DNA of 64,000 nucleotides, from the NCBI RefSeq assembly GCF_002119665.1, contig NZ_CP021111.1:4650001-4714000 (forward strand), read 5' to 3'. The stretch's first letter is position 1; each line of letters starts with the position of its first letter. The translations under genes and the position numbers were made by a program. The notes beneath the pieces were generated by a model. The model ran no database searches. It was not told where the DNA came from and saw nothing but the letters and a program-made list of their open reading frames with translations. Shown here piece after piece: positions 18,146-27,205 of this stretch. The stretch comes from Bordetella genomosp. 13 (lineage in GTDB: Bacteria; Pseudomonadota; Gammaproteobacteria; Burkholderiales; Burkholderiaceae_B).

Positions 18146-19134
18146 AGACCACGAATCATCCCGCGCGCCTGGCCCGCGGCCTGGTCCGCGCCGGCGCGGC
18201 CGCCCTGCTGGCCCTGGCCGCCGGCACCGCCGCGGCCGCCTGGCCCGAGCGGCCCGTCACGCTGGTGGTGACCTATCCGCCGGGCGGCACCGTCGACGTG
18301 GTGGCGCGCCTGATCGGACCGAAGCTGGCCGAGAAGCTGGGCCAGCCCGTCGTCATCGAAAATCGGGGCGGCGCGGGCGGCATGATAGGCGGCGCGACCG
18401 TGTCGAAGGCCAAACCCGACGGCTACACGCTGATGCTGGACGCCTCGAATCACGCCCAGAACCCGGCGCTGCACAGCCGCATGCAGTTCGACACCCTGGC
18501 CGACTTCGCGCCGGTCTCGCTGCTGCTGCGCGTGCCCAACGTCCTGGTCGTGACGCCCTCGTACGAAGTGCAGAGCGTGGCCGACCTGATCCGGCTGGGC
18601 AAGGACATGAACAAGCCGGTGTACTTCGCTTCCGCCGGCCCGGGTTCGGCGCAGCACCTGGCGGGTGCGCTGTTCAACCTGCAGGCGGGCACGCACCTGG
18701 AACACGTCGCCTACAAGGGCGGCGGCCCCGCCATGGTGGACGTGATGGCCGGCCAGGTGCCCGTGATGTTCGCCAGCCTGGGCTCGTCGTGGCCGCACAT
18801 CAAGAACGGCAAGCTGCGCGCGGTGGCGGTGGGCGGCGGCACGCGCTCGCCGGCCGTGCCCGAACTGCCCACCATCGCTGAATCAGGCGTGAAGGGCTAC
18901 GAGAGCTACGAGTGGAACGCAGTGTTCGCGCCGGCCGGCACGCCCGCGCCGATCATCGAGCAGGTGTCCCGGACCCTGGCCGAAGTCCTGAAGGATCCGG
19001 ACGTCGCGCGCAGCCTGGCCGGCATCGGCGCCGAGACGATAGGTTCGACGCCCGCCGAACTTGATGTCTTCCGCCGGGCCGAGATCGCGAAGTGGCAGAA
19101 GGTCGCAAAGGACGCGAAGATCACGCTGGAATGA
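18142..19134 (+). CDS. Bug-family periplasmic solute-binding protein (TctC-like)
   Basis: Periplasmic binding protein of the Bug (Bordetella uptake gene)/TctC family, 330 residues. The family captures carboxylated solutes for tripartite tricarboxylate transporters, although most Bug genes, like this one, are orphans without tctAB beside them. The N-terminal signal peptide ends at AAGTAAAAWPERPV. The mature protein shows the family pattern YPPGGTVDVVARLIGPKLAE, VIENRGGAGGMIGGATVSKA and DGYTLMLDASNHAQNP. An excellent ribosome-binding site (AAGGAG) precedes the ATG, which overlaps the amidohydrolase stop. It is followed by a hairpin terminator. The divergent LysR gene is the probable regulator. 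Confidence 0.92.
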   Translation: MKTTNHPARLARGLVRAGAAALLALAAGTAAAAWPERPVTLVVTYPPGGTVDVVARLIGPKLAEKLGQPVVIENRGGAGGMIGGATVSKAKPDGYTLMLDASNHAQNPALHSRMQFDTLADFAPVSLLLRVPNVLVVTPSYEVQSVADLIRLGKDMNKPVYFASAGPGSAQHLAGALFNLQAGTHLEHVAYKGGGPAMVDVMAGQVPVMFASLGSSWPHIKNGKLRAVAVGGGTRSPAVPELPTIAESGVKGYESYEWNAVFAPAGTPAPIIEQVSRTLAEVLKDPDVARSLAGIGAETIGSTPAELDVFRRAEIAKWQKVAKDAKITLE

Positions 19135-19157
19135 TCCCGTCCGTCTGACGGAATGCA

Positions 19158-19183
19158 GGGCGCACACTGTGCGCCCATTTTGT
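19158..19183 (+). terminator. Rho-independent terminator after the Bug gene
   Basis: Perfect 8-bp stem GGGCGCAC / GTGCGCCC with an ACT loop, followed by ATTTTGTTG. It lies 24 bp after the stop of the Bug-family gene and before the convergent acyltransferase gene. Confidence 0.75.
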
Positions 19184-19221
19184 TGGGGCGAGCCGATGCT
19201 CGCGCCCGCGCCCCGCGATGC

Positions 19222-19962
19222 TCAGAGCTTGCTGGCGATGGCGTCGCGCGCCATGCGCGACAGTTCGAGCCGCGTCGGCGGCTCGCCGCCCTCGGCCGTG
19301 GCGGGCAGCACCGGCAGGAACACCAGTTCCACCGCCACGCCTGTGCCGCCGAGCACGCGCCACATGTTGGCCACCAGTGTTTCCTCGCCGACGAATGAAG
19401 CGAAGCCGCTGCGCTGGCCCTTGTGGAAAAAGCGCATCGCCACAGGCTGGATGGCCACGCCCGATTGGCGGGCCGGCTCGAACAGGCTGGCGTGAAAGGG
19501 CCGCAGGCTGAAGCCCTCGCTGGTCGTGCCTTCGGGAAACAGCCCCACCGCGTCGCCGCGCGCGAAGCACTTGTGGATGGCCTGTCCCATGTCGTGCACG
19601 GCATGGCGCTGACCGCGGTCGATGAACAGCGTACCGGCGCCCACGGCCAGCCAGCCCACCAGCGGCCACGAGCGGATCTCGGCCTTGGCGACGAAGGACG
19701 TGGAACGCACCGCGTTGACCACGAAGATGTCGATCCACGAGACGTGGTTGGCCACCCACAGCACCGCGCCCTGCAGACGCGGTTCGCCGCTGACGGACAG
19801 GCGGATGCCGCATGCCCGCAACAGGCAGCGCGACCAGTTGCGATTCAGCCAGGCGCGCGGCCCGGCGCCCAGCCAGGGATAGACCAGGCCTACGCACAGC
19901 AGAGCGAAGATGATCAGCGGCAGCACCATGGCCAGCCGGATGATGAAACGCAGCAGGTTCAA
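19222..19962 (-). CDS. Lysophospholipid acyltransferase (PlsC-type 1-acylglycerol-3-phosphate acyltransferase)
   Basis: Membrane-bound acyltransferase of 246 residues, likely transferring an acyl chain to lysophosphatidate or a related lysolipid. The N-terminal half has hydrophobic helices (LLRFIIRLAMVLPLIIFALL, then CVGLVYPWL). The acyltransferase block I is NHVSWIDIFV (H-x4-D), block II FIDRGQRHAV, and block III LFPEGTTSEG (FPEGT). The start is a TTG at 19962 with GGAG 8 nt upstream. An apparent extension to 20151 lies antisense-free inside ruvX and was rejected. It follows ruvX in the same direction. Confidence 0.85.
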   Translation of the reverse strand: MNLLRFIIRLAMVLPLIIFALLCVGLVYPWLGAGPRAWLNRNWSRCLLRACGIRLSVSGEPRLQGAVLWVANHVSWIDIFVVNAVRSTSFVAKAEIRSWPLVGWLAVGAGTLFIDRGQRHAVHDMGQAIHKCFARGDAVGLFPEGTTSEGFSLRPFHASLFEPARQSGVAIQPVAMRFFHKGQRSGFASFVGEETLVANMWRVLGGTGVAVELVFLPVLPATAEGGEPPTRLELSRMARDAIASKL

Positions 19963-20020
19963 GACAGGGTCTCCGGGGTACGCCCCCTGGCGGCAGGCGC
20001 GCGGATGGGAGCGGGCAGCA

Positions 20021-20443
20021 TCATACCCGCGAACCGGAAGCCCCGGCCGATGGCAGCGCATCCAGATAGCGTTGCAGGATGACGGCGGCGGCGACCGCGT
20101 CGTCGGGCGCATTCGTGCCCAGCAGTTGCTGCGCCTCCATGCTGGAGCCACGTTCGTCGACCAGCTCGACCTGCAGGCCGAAGCGGCCGTGCAACTGGTT
20201 GGCGAAACGACGGCAGCGCGCCGTGGCGGGCTGCTCGCCGCCGTCGCTGGCCAGCGACAGGCCCACCACCACGCGCTGCGGCTGCCACTCCTGCAGCAGT
20301 TCGGCGATGCGGCCGAAGCGCGCGGCGCGGGTTTCGGAAAAGATGATCTCGAGCGGCCGGGCCTGTCGCGTCAGCGTATTGCCGATCGCGATGCCCAGCT
20401 TCTTTTCTCCGAAATCGAACCCCAGCAGCGTTTCGTCAGGCAT
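20021..20443 (-). CDS. ruvX: RuvX/YqgF family Holliday junction resolvase-like nuclease
   Basis: RNase H-fold nuclease of 140 residues, in the family of YqgF (RuvX), implicated in 5' processing of pre-16S rRNA and in Holliday junction resolution. Motifs are LLGFDFGEKKLGIAIGN (first catalytic Asp in FDFG), VVVGLSLASDG, the Glu in VELVDERGSSMEAQ and the C-terminal Asp pair in APDDAVAAAVILQRYL. The start overlaps the end of yqgE by 8 bp, indicating a coupled yqgE-ruvX pair, the usual arrangement. Confidence 0.94.
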   Translation of the reverse strand: MPDETLLGFDFGEKKLGIAIGNTLTRQARPLEIIFSETRAARFGRIAELLQEWQPQRVVVGLSLASDGGEQPATARCRRFANQLHGRFGLQVELVDERGSSMEAQQLLGTNAPDDAVAAAVILQRYLDALPSAGASGSRV

Positions 20444-21035
20444 GGCCCGCGTCGCCCGCCAGCATGACGGGATCGATGCCCAGCAGCTTCAGCGCGGCGG
20501 GGTAGCGGTCGTCGGGCGGTACATCGAAGATGATGCGCGGGTCGGCGCCCACGCTCAGCCATGCGTTCTGCGCCATCTCGCGCTCGATCTGGCCGGCGCC
20601 CCAGCCCGCATAGCCCAGCGTGACCAGCATGCGGGCCGGGCCGTTGCCGTCGGCCACGGCCTGCAGCACGTCGCGCGACGTGGTCAACGCCAGCTCCCCC
20701 AGCTTGATGCTGGAGTTGTATTCGCCGGCGGGCGCGTGCAGCACGAAGCCGCGATCCGTCTGGACCGGACCGCCGAAGAATACGATCTCGTCCTTGGCCG
20801 GCGCGATCTCGAGCTTGAGGTCGATGCGTTCGAACAGCGTGGCCAGCGTGAGGTCGGTGGGCCGGTTGATGACCAGGCCCAGCGCGCCGCGCGGCGTGTG
20901 CTCGCAGATGTAGATGACCGTTCCGGCCAGCGTGCCCTCTACCATGCCGGGCATGGCCATCAGGAATTGGTTGGAGAAATCGGCGCTGCCTTGGGCGCCT
21001 TTGTGCTCGTCGTCGGAATGCTGCGTATCGCTCAT
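20436..21035 (-). CDS. yqgE: YqgE/AlgH family protein
   Basis: UPF0301 (YqgE/AlgH) protein, 199 residues; molecular function unknown. The N-terminal NQFLMAMPGMVEGTLAGTVIYICEH and GALGLVINRP are diagnostic, as are the FFGGPVQTDRGFVLH, LVTLGYAGWGAGQIE and IIFDVPPDDRYPAALKLLGI segments. The ATG at 21035 has AGAGGG 7 nt upstream; a longer frame to 21119 runs into the rubredoxin gene and was rejected. It is coupled to ruvX downstream. Confidence 0.94.
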   Translation of the reverse strand: MSDTQHSDDEHKGAQGSADFSNQFLMAMPGMVEGTLAGTVIYICEHTPRGALGLVINRPTDLTLATLFERIDLKLEIAPAKDEIVFFGGPVQTDRGFVLHAPAGEYNSSIKLGELALTTSRDVLQAVADGNGPARMLVTLGYAGWGAGQIEREMAQNAWLSVGADPRIIFDVPPDDRYPAALKLLGIDPVMLAGDAGHA

Positions 21036-21076
21036 GGCGGCCCTCTGTGATGCGGGATCCGACGGACGCGCGCCCG

Positions 21077-21241
21077 TCAGATTTCCATCAATTCGAAATC
21101 TTCCTTGCGTGCGCCGCATTCGGGACAGACCCAGTTGGGAGGGACGTCCTCCCAGCGGGTTCCCGGCGCAATGCCCTCTTCCGGCAAGCCCGCCTCTTCA
21201 TCGTAGACCCAACCGCAAATCAGACACATCCAGGTACGCAT
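21077..21241 (-). CDS. Rubredoxin
   Basis: Small iron protein of 54 residues. Two CxxC pairs, C6-L-I-C9 and C39-P-E-C42, bind a single iron for one-electron transfer. The aromatic core residues (Trp4, Tyr13, Trp30, Trp37) and the PPNWVCPECGARKEDFE segment are typical. The partner is unknown; no rubredoxin reductase or alkane hydroxylase is adjacent. The true start is MRTWMC at 21241. It is divergent from the thiD-like gene with a 158-bp gap, and is 41 bp upstream of yqgE in the same direction. Confidence 0.95.
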   Translation of the reverse strand: MRTWMCLICGWVYDEEAGLPEEGIAPGTRWEDVPPNWVCPECGARKEDFELMEI

Positions 21242-21399
21242 GGTTCTCTCGTGCTCGGCGTCGCGGGGACCCGGCCCGCCCTTCGGGCCGGTGGCGCAAC
21301 GCATCCATTAGAATGGGGACATCTTACCGAAAACCCAATAGGGGCTGCCCGATTTCCCGCTGTGGACAGGCGTCCCGGTTCTGCGTCGTTTCTATTTCT

Positions 21400-22242
21400 G
21401 TGGCTCCCGTCATTCCTTCCCTCGTGCTTCTCATCGGCCCGCTCGATCCGTCCGGCGCCGATGGCCTGCCGGCCGACGCCGTCACGTGCGCGCGCCTGAA
21501 CTGCCATGGCCTGGCGGCGGTCACCGCGCTCACGGTGCAGGACACCGCCGGCATCGAAGAAATCCATCCCGTGTCGGCCGACCTGCTCGACGACCAGGCC
21601 CGCTGCCTGCTCGAAGACATGCCGGTGCAAGCCATCAAGGTGGGCGGCTTGTATTCCACCGAGGCCGCCAGCGTCGTCGCGCAGATCGCGGCCGACTACA
21701 GCCAGGTGCCGCTGGTGCTGCACCTGGGCCCGCGTGGGCCCCTGCCGCAGGACGCCGCCTCGCAGGACGATGCCGACGACCTGCTGTCGGCCACGCTGGA
21801 ACTGGTGCTCCCCCAGGCCAACCTGGTGGTGGTCGAGCACATGCGCCTGGCGCACTGGCAGGCCGACGGCAGCATCGACACCTCGGGCGCTCCCAGCGCC
21901 GCGCAGGCGCTGCTGGCCGGCGGAGCCGAATGGGCGCTGGTGCTGGGCGCGCCTCTGCGTCCCGGGCATCTGGCCAACACGCTGATCGGGCCTGAAGGCG
22001 AAACCGCATCCTGGCCCTGGCAGGCGCCCCCCGAGCGCAACGGCGATACCGGCGGCGTCGCGGCCGCCGCGGCCGCGGCGATGCTGGCGCAGGGCCTGCC
22101 CATGCCTCGCGCGGTCGAAATGGCCCTGGCGCATGCCGACCTGACCCTGGCATCCAGCTTCCTGCCCGGCATGGGCCGGCGCATTCCCAATCGCCTGGGC
22201 GGCAATCCGTTTAGCGGCACCTCGATGGGCGACGCGGCATGA
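21400..22242 (+). CDS. Divergent ThiD-like (hydroxymethylpyrimidine kinase family) protein
   Basis: Ribokinase-fold protein of 280 residues related to ThiD. The N-terminal GPLDPSGADGLPADAVTCA aligns with the GTDPSGGAGIQADLKT of active ThiD, and LAAVTALTVQDTAGI with VITALVAQNT. The C-terminal anion-hole motif HGTGC of active enzymes is NGDTGG here, so the catalytic Cys is replaced by Gly. The VMLAKSGDPLL and TPNLPEA segments are also not conserved. It may have altered or lost kinase activity. The start is a GTG (family alignment begins there); no ATG is available nearby. It lies upstream of thiE, so a link to thiamine synthesis remains likely. Confidence 0.72.
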   Translation: MAPVIPSLVLLIGPLDPSGADGLPADAVTCARLNCHGLAAVTALTVQDTAGIEEIHPVSADLLDDQARCLLEDMPVQAIKVGGLYSTEAASVVAQIAADYSQVPLVLHLGPRGPLPQDAASQDDADDLLSATLELVLPQANLVVVEHMRLAHWQADGSIDTSGAPSAAQALLAGGAEWALVLGAPLRPGHLANTLIGPEGETASWPWQAPPERNGDTGGVAAAAAAAMLAQGLPMPRAVEMALAHADLTLASSFLPGMGRRIPNRLGGNPFSGTSMGDAA

Positions 22243-22312
22243 GCCCGCGCCAGCAGGTCGCGGCGCCGATCGGCGCACGCCGGCGCCGCACCGAGACTCC
22301 AAGGACGCTTCC

Positions 22313-22984
22313 ATGACCGCATTGCGTTTTCCCCGCGGGGTGTACGGCGTCACCCCCGAATGGGATGACACCGAGCGCCTGCTGCGCGCCGTGAAACAGG
22401 CGGCCGGGGCCGGCATGCGCGCGCTGCAGCTGCGCCGCAAGGATGTGCCCGACGCGGTGCGGGCGGCCCAGGCGCGCGCCCTGGCGCCGCTGTGCCGAGA
22501 ACTGGGCGTGGTGCTGATGATCAACGACCACTGGCAGCTTGCTCTCGAAGTCGGCGCGGACGGCGTGCACCTGGGCCGCGACGACGGCGACGTGGCCCAG
22601 GTCCGCAGGCAGGCGCCCGACCTCCTCATCGGCGCCTCCTGCTACAACGAACTCGAACGCGCGCGGCGCCAGCTGGCCGCCGGCGCGGACTACATCGCGT
22701 TCGGCGCGGTGTTTCCGTCGCCGACCAAACCCCAGGCCGTTCAAGCGCCGCTGTCTCTGCTCACCGAAGCCAGCGAACTGACCCGGCAGCAGCCGCTGCC
22801 GCGGCCCGCGGTCGTGGCGATCGGCGGCATCACGCCGGACAACGCCGCGCTGGCCGCCCAGGCGGGCGCCGATGCGCTCGCCGTCATCACCGGCCTGTTC
22901 GAGGCTCCCGACATTCGTGCGGCCGCGCGCGCCTGCGCCGCGCCGTACGCCGATCCTCCCCGCCACCCGGCGACCACCCGTTAG
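22313..22984 (+). CDS. thiE: Thiamine-phosphate synthase ThiE
   Basis: Couples 4-amino-5-hydroxymethyl-2-methylpyrimidine diphosphate with thiazole phosphate to make thiamine phosphate. It has 223 residues. The TIM-barrel motifs are complete: [59 protein letters not shown] (phosphate- and pyrophosphate-binding) and [13 protein letters not shown]. It follows the ThiD-like gene by 70 bp, and hemL follows by 8 bp. A second ThiE-like domain exists in the Nudix fusion at 54.7 kb, but only this one has the intact motif set. Confidence 0.94.
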   Translation: MTALRFPRGVYGVTPEWDDTERLLRAVKQAAGAGMRALQLRRKDVPDAVRAAQARALAPLCRELGVVLMINDHWQLALEVGADGVHLGRDDGDVAQVRRQAPDLLIGASCYNELERARRQLAAGADYIAFGAVFPSPTKPQAVQAPLSLLTEASELTRQQPLPRPAVVAIGGITPDNAALAAQAGADALAVITGLFEAPDIRAAARACAAPYADPPRHPATTR

Positions 22985-22992
22985 CCCGCATC

Positions 22993-24276
22993 ATGTCCCG
23001 TAACGCCGAACTCTTCGAACGTGCCTGCCTCAGCATCCCCGGCGGCGTCAATTCCCCCGTGCGCGCCTTCCGTTCCGTGGGCGGCACGCCGCGCTTCATC
23101 GCGCGCGCGCAAGGCCCCTATGTGTGGGACGCCGACGGCACCCGCTATATCGACTACGTCGGTTCCTGGGGTCCGGCCATCCTGGGCCATGCCCATCCCG
23201 AGGTGGTGAAGGCCGTGCAGGACGCCGCCACCGGCGGCCTGTCGTTCGGCGCGCCCACCGAGGCCGAGGTCGAACTGGCCGAGCTGCTCATCCAGCGCCT
23301 GCCTTCGCTCGAGCAGGTGCGCCTGGTCAGCTCCGGCACCGAAGCCACCATGACGGCCATCCGCCTGGCGCGCGGCGCCACGGGGCGGGCCAAGATCATC
23401 AAGTTCGAGGGCTGCTACCACGGCCACTCCGACAGCCTGCTCGTCAAGGCCGGATCGGGGCTGCTCACCTTCGGCAATCCCAGCTCCGCGGGCGTGCCGC
23501 CCGAGTTCGTGGCGCATACGCTCACGCTGGAATACAACAACCTGCAAGCCGTGCAGATGGCGTTCGACGAACACGGCGCGGACATCGCCTGCGTCATCGT
23601 CGAGCCGGTGGCCGGCAACATGAACCTGATCAAGCCCGCCGCCGGCTTTCTCGAGGGCCTGCGCGAACTGTGCACCCGCCACGGCGCCGTGCTGATATTC
23701 GACGAAGTGATGACGGGCTTTCGCGTCGGACCGCAAGGCGTGCAGGGCCTGACCGGCATCCGGCCCGACCTGACGACCCTGGCCAAGGTGATCGGCGGCG
23801 GCATGCCCGTCGGCGCCTTCGGCGGCCGCGCCGACCTGATGCAGCACATCGCCCCGCTGGGCGGCGTCTACCAGGCGGGCACGCTGTCGGGCAATCCGGT
23901 GGCCGTGGCCGCAGGCCTGGCCACGCTGCGCCTGATCGGCGCGCCAGGCTTCTACGAGCACCTGGCGGCCCAGACCCGCAAGCTGGCGGACGGCCTGCAA
24001 GAGCGCGCCCGCGCGGCCGGCCTGGCATTCTGCGCCGACGCGATCGGCGGCATGTTCGGCCTGTATTTCGCCGAACAGGTTCCCACGTCGTTCGCCGAGG
24101 TTTCCGCCTGCGATACGGCCGCCTTCAAACATTTTTTCCACGCGATGCTGCTGGCCGGCGTACACTTCGCCCCTTCCGCATTCGAAGCAGGCTTCGTTTC
24201 CGCGTCCCACGACGACGCAACGATACACGCCACGCTGGAGGCAGCCGAACTGGCTTTCGCCGCCATGGCCCGCTGA
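22993..24276 (+). CDS. hemL: Glutamate-1-semialdehyde 2,1-aminomutase HemL
   Basis: PLP-dependent aminomutase that makes 5-aminolevulinate from glutamate-1-semialdehyde, the C5 route to tetrapyrroles. It has 427 residues. Diagnostic segments are [65 protein letters not shown], the [11 protein letters not shown]sp region and the PLP Lys in [17 protein letters not shown]. It begins at 22993, 8 bp after thiE, so it is probably co-transcribed with it. A long stable hairpin follows the stop. Confidence 0.97.
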   Translation: MSRNAELFERACLSIPGGVNSPVRAFRSVGGTPRFIARAQGPYVWDADGTRYIDYVGSWGPAILGHAHPEVVKAVQDAATGGLSFGAPTEAEVELAELLIQRLPSLEQVRLVSSGTEATMTAIRLARGATGRAKIIKFEGCYHGHSDSLLVKAGSGLLTFGNPSSAGVPPEFVAHTLTLEYNNLQAVQMAFDEHGADIACVIVEPVAGNMNLIKPAAGFLEGLRELCTRHGAVLIFDEVMTGFRVGPQGVQGLTGIRPDLTTLAKVIGGGMPVGAFGGRADLMQHIAPLGGVYQAGTLSGNPVAVAAGLATLRLIGAPGFYEHLAAQTRKLADGLQERARAAGLAFCADAIGGMFGLYFAEQVPTSFAEVSACDTAAFKHFFHAMLLAGVHFAPSAFEAGFVSASHDDATIHATLEAAELAFAAMAR

Positions 24277-24288
24277 TTCCGGTGCGGC

Positions 24289-24316
24289 GCGGCGAGTCCC
24301 ACTGCGGACTCGCCGC
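24289..24316 (+). terminator. Strong hairpin after hemL, no T run
   Basis: Perfect 11-bp inverted repeat GCGGCGAGTCC / GGACTCGCCGC around a CACTGC loop, 12 bp after the hemL stop. No poly-T follows, so it may stabilise the 3' end or act with Rho rather than terminate alone. The rest of the gap up to 24527 has an AT-rich stretch near 24420-24460, but I see no confident promoter boxes. Confidence 0.5.
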
Positions 24317-24527
24317 CGGAACGCGCTGCCGGCGTTGCTGCTTCCCTGCTCATTTCACGAGCGATATCAGCAAGATAGGCGGCATTTTCCGGCCTCTTCC
24401 CGTACACGCGACGTCGATCTTCGCGTAATATGTCTTGATATTTCTATTTATTTCCGCACTGATCGTCGCCGTGCGCGTGGCTTTGCGCGCATGAGCCGGG
24501 CTCCCGTTCTCTGAAGGAGAGGACTCC

Positions 24528-26159
24528 ATGTCTGCCGAAAACCCGATCCAGCTGGTCGTTGATGAGGCCACGCAGGCCTTGTCGGCCATCTATCAGCCGG
24601 ACGGCGTCGATCCGACACCGCCCACGCGAGAAGCGCTGGTCGCGGCGGTCGAGGCGCAGGGCTGGGATCCCGAAGTGCTCGACGACGATCTCGTCGAATC
24701 CTTCCTCAGCGCCTGCCGCGAGGCGGACGGCAGCGTACGCCTGGCGGTCGGCGCCATCGTCGTCCATGGTTCGTTCGAGCTCGACGTCACGCCCGACCTG
24801 ATGTCCGCGCTGCTTACCATCACGCCGCCGCGCGGCGGCAATCCGGTCACCGAAGAGGCCGTGCGCGACACCCTCGGGGCGCGCGGCATCGTATCCGGCA
24901 TCAAGGACGACGTGCTGCGCGCGGCCGTCGCCCGGGGCGAATGCCAGAACGAAATCATCGCCGAAGGCCGCCCCCCTACCCCGGGCCGCCTGGGGCACTT
25001 CGAAAGCCTGCTGGACGCACTCACCGAGCGCCAGCAGGAAGACGACGAGAACGCGGTGATCGACTACCGCAACATGGGCAACCTGACGCTGGTGGCGCCG
25101 GGCGAGCCGCTGATGCGCCGCATCCCCACCATTCCCGGCGAGCCCGGCGAAGACGTGCTGGGACGCGCGATCGAGCCGCCGCCCCTGCCCGACGTGCCGT
25201 TCGCTTCGAACCTCTCCGGCGTGGAAACCGCGCCCGACGATCCCGACCTGCTGCTGGCCGCCATTGCCGGCGTGCCCATGGTGGTGCCGCAGGGCGTGCT
25301 GGTGAACTCGCTGGTCGAGGTCGACGCGGTCGACCTGACCTCGGGCAACATCGAGTTCGACGGCACCCTGCGCGTGAAGGGCGACATCACGATGGGCATG
25401 CTGGTGCGCGTCACGGGCGACGTGCTGGTCAACGGCACCATCGAAGCCGCGCACGTGCATGCCGGCGGCAACATCACCGTCAACGGCGGCATCGTCGGCA
25501 TGGCCGACAGCTTCGTGCGCGATGCGCGCGGCAACAATCGCCACGCGCGCATCACCTGCAGCGGCACGGTCAAGGCGCGCTACATCGCCAACGCCGAGAT
25601 CAGCGCGGGCAAGAACGTGGCCGTCGAACGCGAAATCCGCCTATGCACCATCAGCGCGGGCGAAAGCGTGCTGGTGGGCCCGCCCGGATCGCAGCAGGGC
25701 GTCATCACGGGTGGCGAGATACACGCGTTGAAGTCGGTGCAGTCGGGCTCTCTGGGTTCCATGGCGGGCGCGCCCACCGAAGTGCGCGTGGGGCACGACC
25801 CGCACGCCGGCGCCAAGCGCGCGGCGCTGGCCGAAGAACGCCGCGACCTGGAAGACAAGAAGGACAAGCTGGAAAAGCTGGTGCTGTTCCTGCAGGCCAA
25901 CCCGCACAAGAACGTCAACGGGGTGGGCGACCGCGCCCGCAACACGCTGGACCAAGTGCTCGCGGGGCTGCACGACCTGCATCAGCGCGAAGAGCAGCTG
26001 CAACGCGACCTGCTGCCGCTGCTGACGGCCACCATCACGGCCAAGAAGCGCTTCTACGGCGGCGTGAAGCTGTTCATCGCGGGCCGCCGCACCGAGTTCA
26101 TCGAAGACCAGATCGGCGGACGCGCCGGCCTCGAGAACGGCGAGATCGTCATCCGGTAA
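24528..26159 (+). CDS. DUF342 / FapA family protein
   Basis: Cytoplasmic protein of 543 residues with the FapA (flagellar assembly protein A)/DUF342 organisation. An N-terminal region (about 1-260) contains the APGEPLMRRIPTIPGEPGED motif. It is followed by a polymer-forming beta-helix of short repeats (GNIEFDGTLRVKGDITMGM, VTGDVLVNGTIEAAHVHAGG, ISAGKNVAVEREIRLCTISA). A C-terminal coiled coil (about 415-490, rich in Lys/Glu/Leu) and a short tail end the protein. A strong GAAGGAG precedes the ATG. No flagellar genes are in the window, so despite the family name its role here is unknown. Confidence 0.85.
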   Translation: MSAENPIQLVVDEATQALSAIYQPDGVDPTPPTREALVAAVEAQGWDPEVLDDDLVESFLSACREADGSVRLAVGAIVVHGSFELDVTPDLMSALLTITPPRGGNPVTEEAVRDTLGARGIVSGIKDDVLRAAVARGECQNEIIAEGRPPTPGRLGHFESLLDALTERQQEDDENAVIDYRNMGNLTLVAPGEPLMRRIPTIPGEPGEDVLGRAIEPPPLPDVPFASNLSGVETAPDDPDLLLAAIAGVPMVVPQGVLVNSLVEVDAVDLTSGNIEFDGTLRVKGDITMGMLVRVTGDVLVNGTIEAAHVHAGGNITVNGGIVGMADSFVRDARGNNRHARITCSGTVKARYIANAEISAGKNVAVEREIRLCTISAGESVLVGPPGSQQGVITGGEIHALKSVQSGSLGSMAGAPTEVRVGHDPHAGAKRAALAEERRDLEDKKDKLEKLVLFLQANPHKNVNGVGDRARNTLDQVLAGLHDLHQREEQLQRDLLPLLTATITAKKRFYGGVKLFIAGRRTEFIEDQIGGRAGLENGEIVIR

Positions 26160-26217
26160 ATACCGCGCCAGGGCTCGGGCACCCATGCATGCCGCGAGCC
26201 CGGGCGCTGGCTGCGCT

Positions 26218-27132
26218 TCAGAAAGAGCGCTCGCGCGCGCGTCCGCCCATGGCGGCCGCGAATATCGAGACGAACGCACCGACCAGCAGCGAAGCAAACG
26301 CCCATAGCGCGAACGCGGCCGCGGCCTTGCGCGCCGTATCGGCGGCCTCGCGGGCCTTCTGTGTCGTCTCGTCGACCGTCTTGCGAACCTCGTCCGCTAT
26401 CTGCTTGATCCGCTGCTGGGCGGTGGCTTCATCCACGCCGGTACGCTGCGAGATCAACTTCACCAGATAGTTCCGATCCGCCTCGGTCAGTTCGCCCTGC
26501 GTGGCGCTGCGCGTGAGGATGCGCGAGACCTCCTGGCGGACATCGCCCTGCCCGGTGGCTGGCGACGGAGTGTCGGGCCGCAGCAGCGCATCGGTGAAAT
26601 AGTCCACTGAGGGCATGCCATCGCCGGAAGCGGCGCCTCCGGCCGCCGCGCCGCCCACGGCCGCGGTCATCGCTCCCGCGCCCGCGCCGGCCAACTGGGC
26701 GCCCATCTTGGCCGTTCCGGAGACCACCGACGCCACCGTGGAGCCCAGCAGCGTCATCGCGACGAGCGCGCTCAGTGCCCACACCGCGAAACCGTGCGCG
26801 GTATCGCGGAAGTGCACTTCGTGTCCCGGAGCGTCATGCCATTTGGCGCGCAGCCTGCCGGCGACGTAGCCGCCCAGGCCATATGCGACGATCTGGCTGA
26901 ACAGCAGCCAGATGACCGTGCCGATGGCCAGCGCCTCGCCCGACGCGCCTTCGTCCTGCCACGGAGACATGGACAGGAAGCCCAGTCCCGTCCCGCCCGT
27001 TACCAACATCGCCGAGGTCGCTATCGCGATGACCGCGCCGGCGAAGATCGCGCCCCAGGAAACGGCCACATCCGAAGCCGCCACGCCGGCGGGAGGCATC
27101 GATCCAACAGAGGTAGGCTGAATGTTCTGCAT
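26218..27132 (-). CDS. Multi-pass membrane protein, unknown function
   Basis: Membrane protein of 304 residues that I do not recognise beyond its topology. It has four hydrophobic helices: WGAIFAGAVIAIATSAMLVT, GTVIWLLFSQIVAYGLGGYV, AVWALSALVAMTLLGSTVAS, and a C-terminal ALWAFASLLVGAFVSIFAAA. A Gly/Ala-rich patch follows helix 3. Between helices 3 and 4 is a long soluble segment with charged amphipathic helices (EVSRILTRSATQGELTEADR, then the VRKTVDETTQKAREAADTAR run). The AAGGA before the ATG at 27132 fixes the start. It lies next to a CsbD-like stress gene and may belong to an envelope-stress group. Confidence 0.75.
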   Translation of the reverse strand: MQNIQPTSVGSMPPAGVAASDVAVSWGAIFAGAVIAIATSAMLVTGGTGLGFLSMSPWQDEGASGEALAIGTVIWLLFSQIVAYGLGGYVAGRLRAKWHDAPGHEVHFRDTAHGFAVWALSALVAMTLLGSTVASVVSGTAKMGAQLAGAGAGAMTAAVGGAAAGGAASGDGMPSVDYFTDALLRPDTPSPATGQGDVRQEVSRILTRSATQGELTEADRNYLVKLISQRTGVDEATAQQRIKQIADEVRKTVDETTQKAREAADTARKAAAAFALWAFASLLVGAFVSIFAAAMGGRARERSF

Positions 27133-27205
27133 CGCATGTCCTTTCTTCGTTGACATCCGTGCGCGGAAGATCCGCGCACGGCCAAGCCGTCAGGCGCCGG
27201 ACGGA

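Noticed and set aside
25041..25573. Antisense open frames inside the DUF342 gene
   Set aside because: Composition follows the GC-rich shadow pattern and the sense protein has clear repeat structure.
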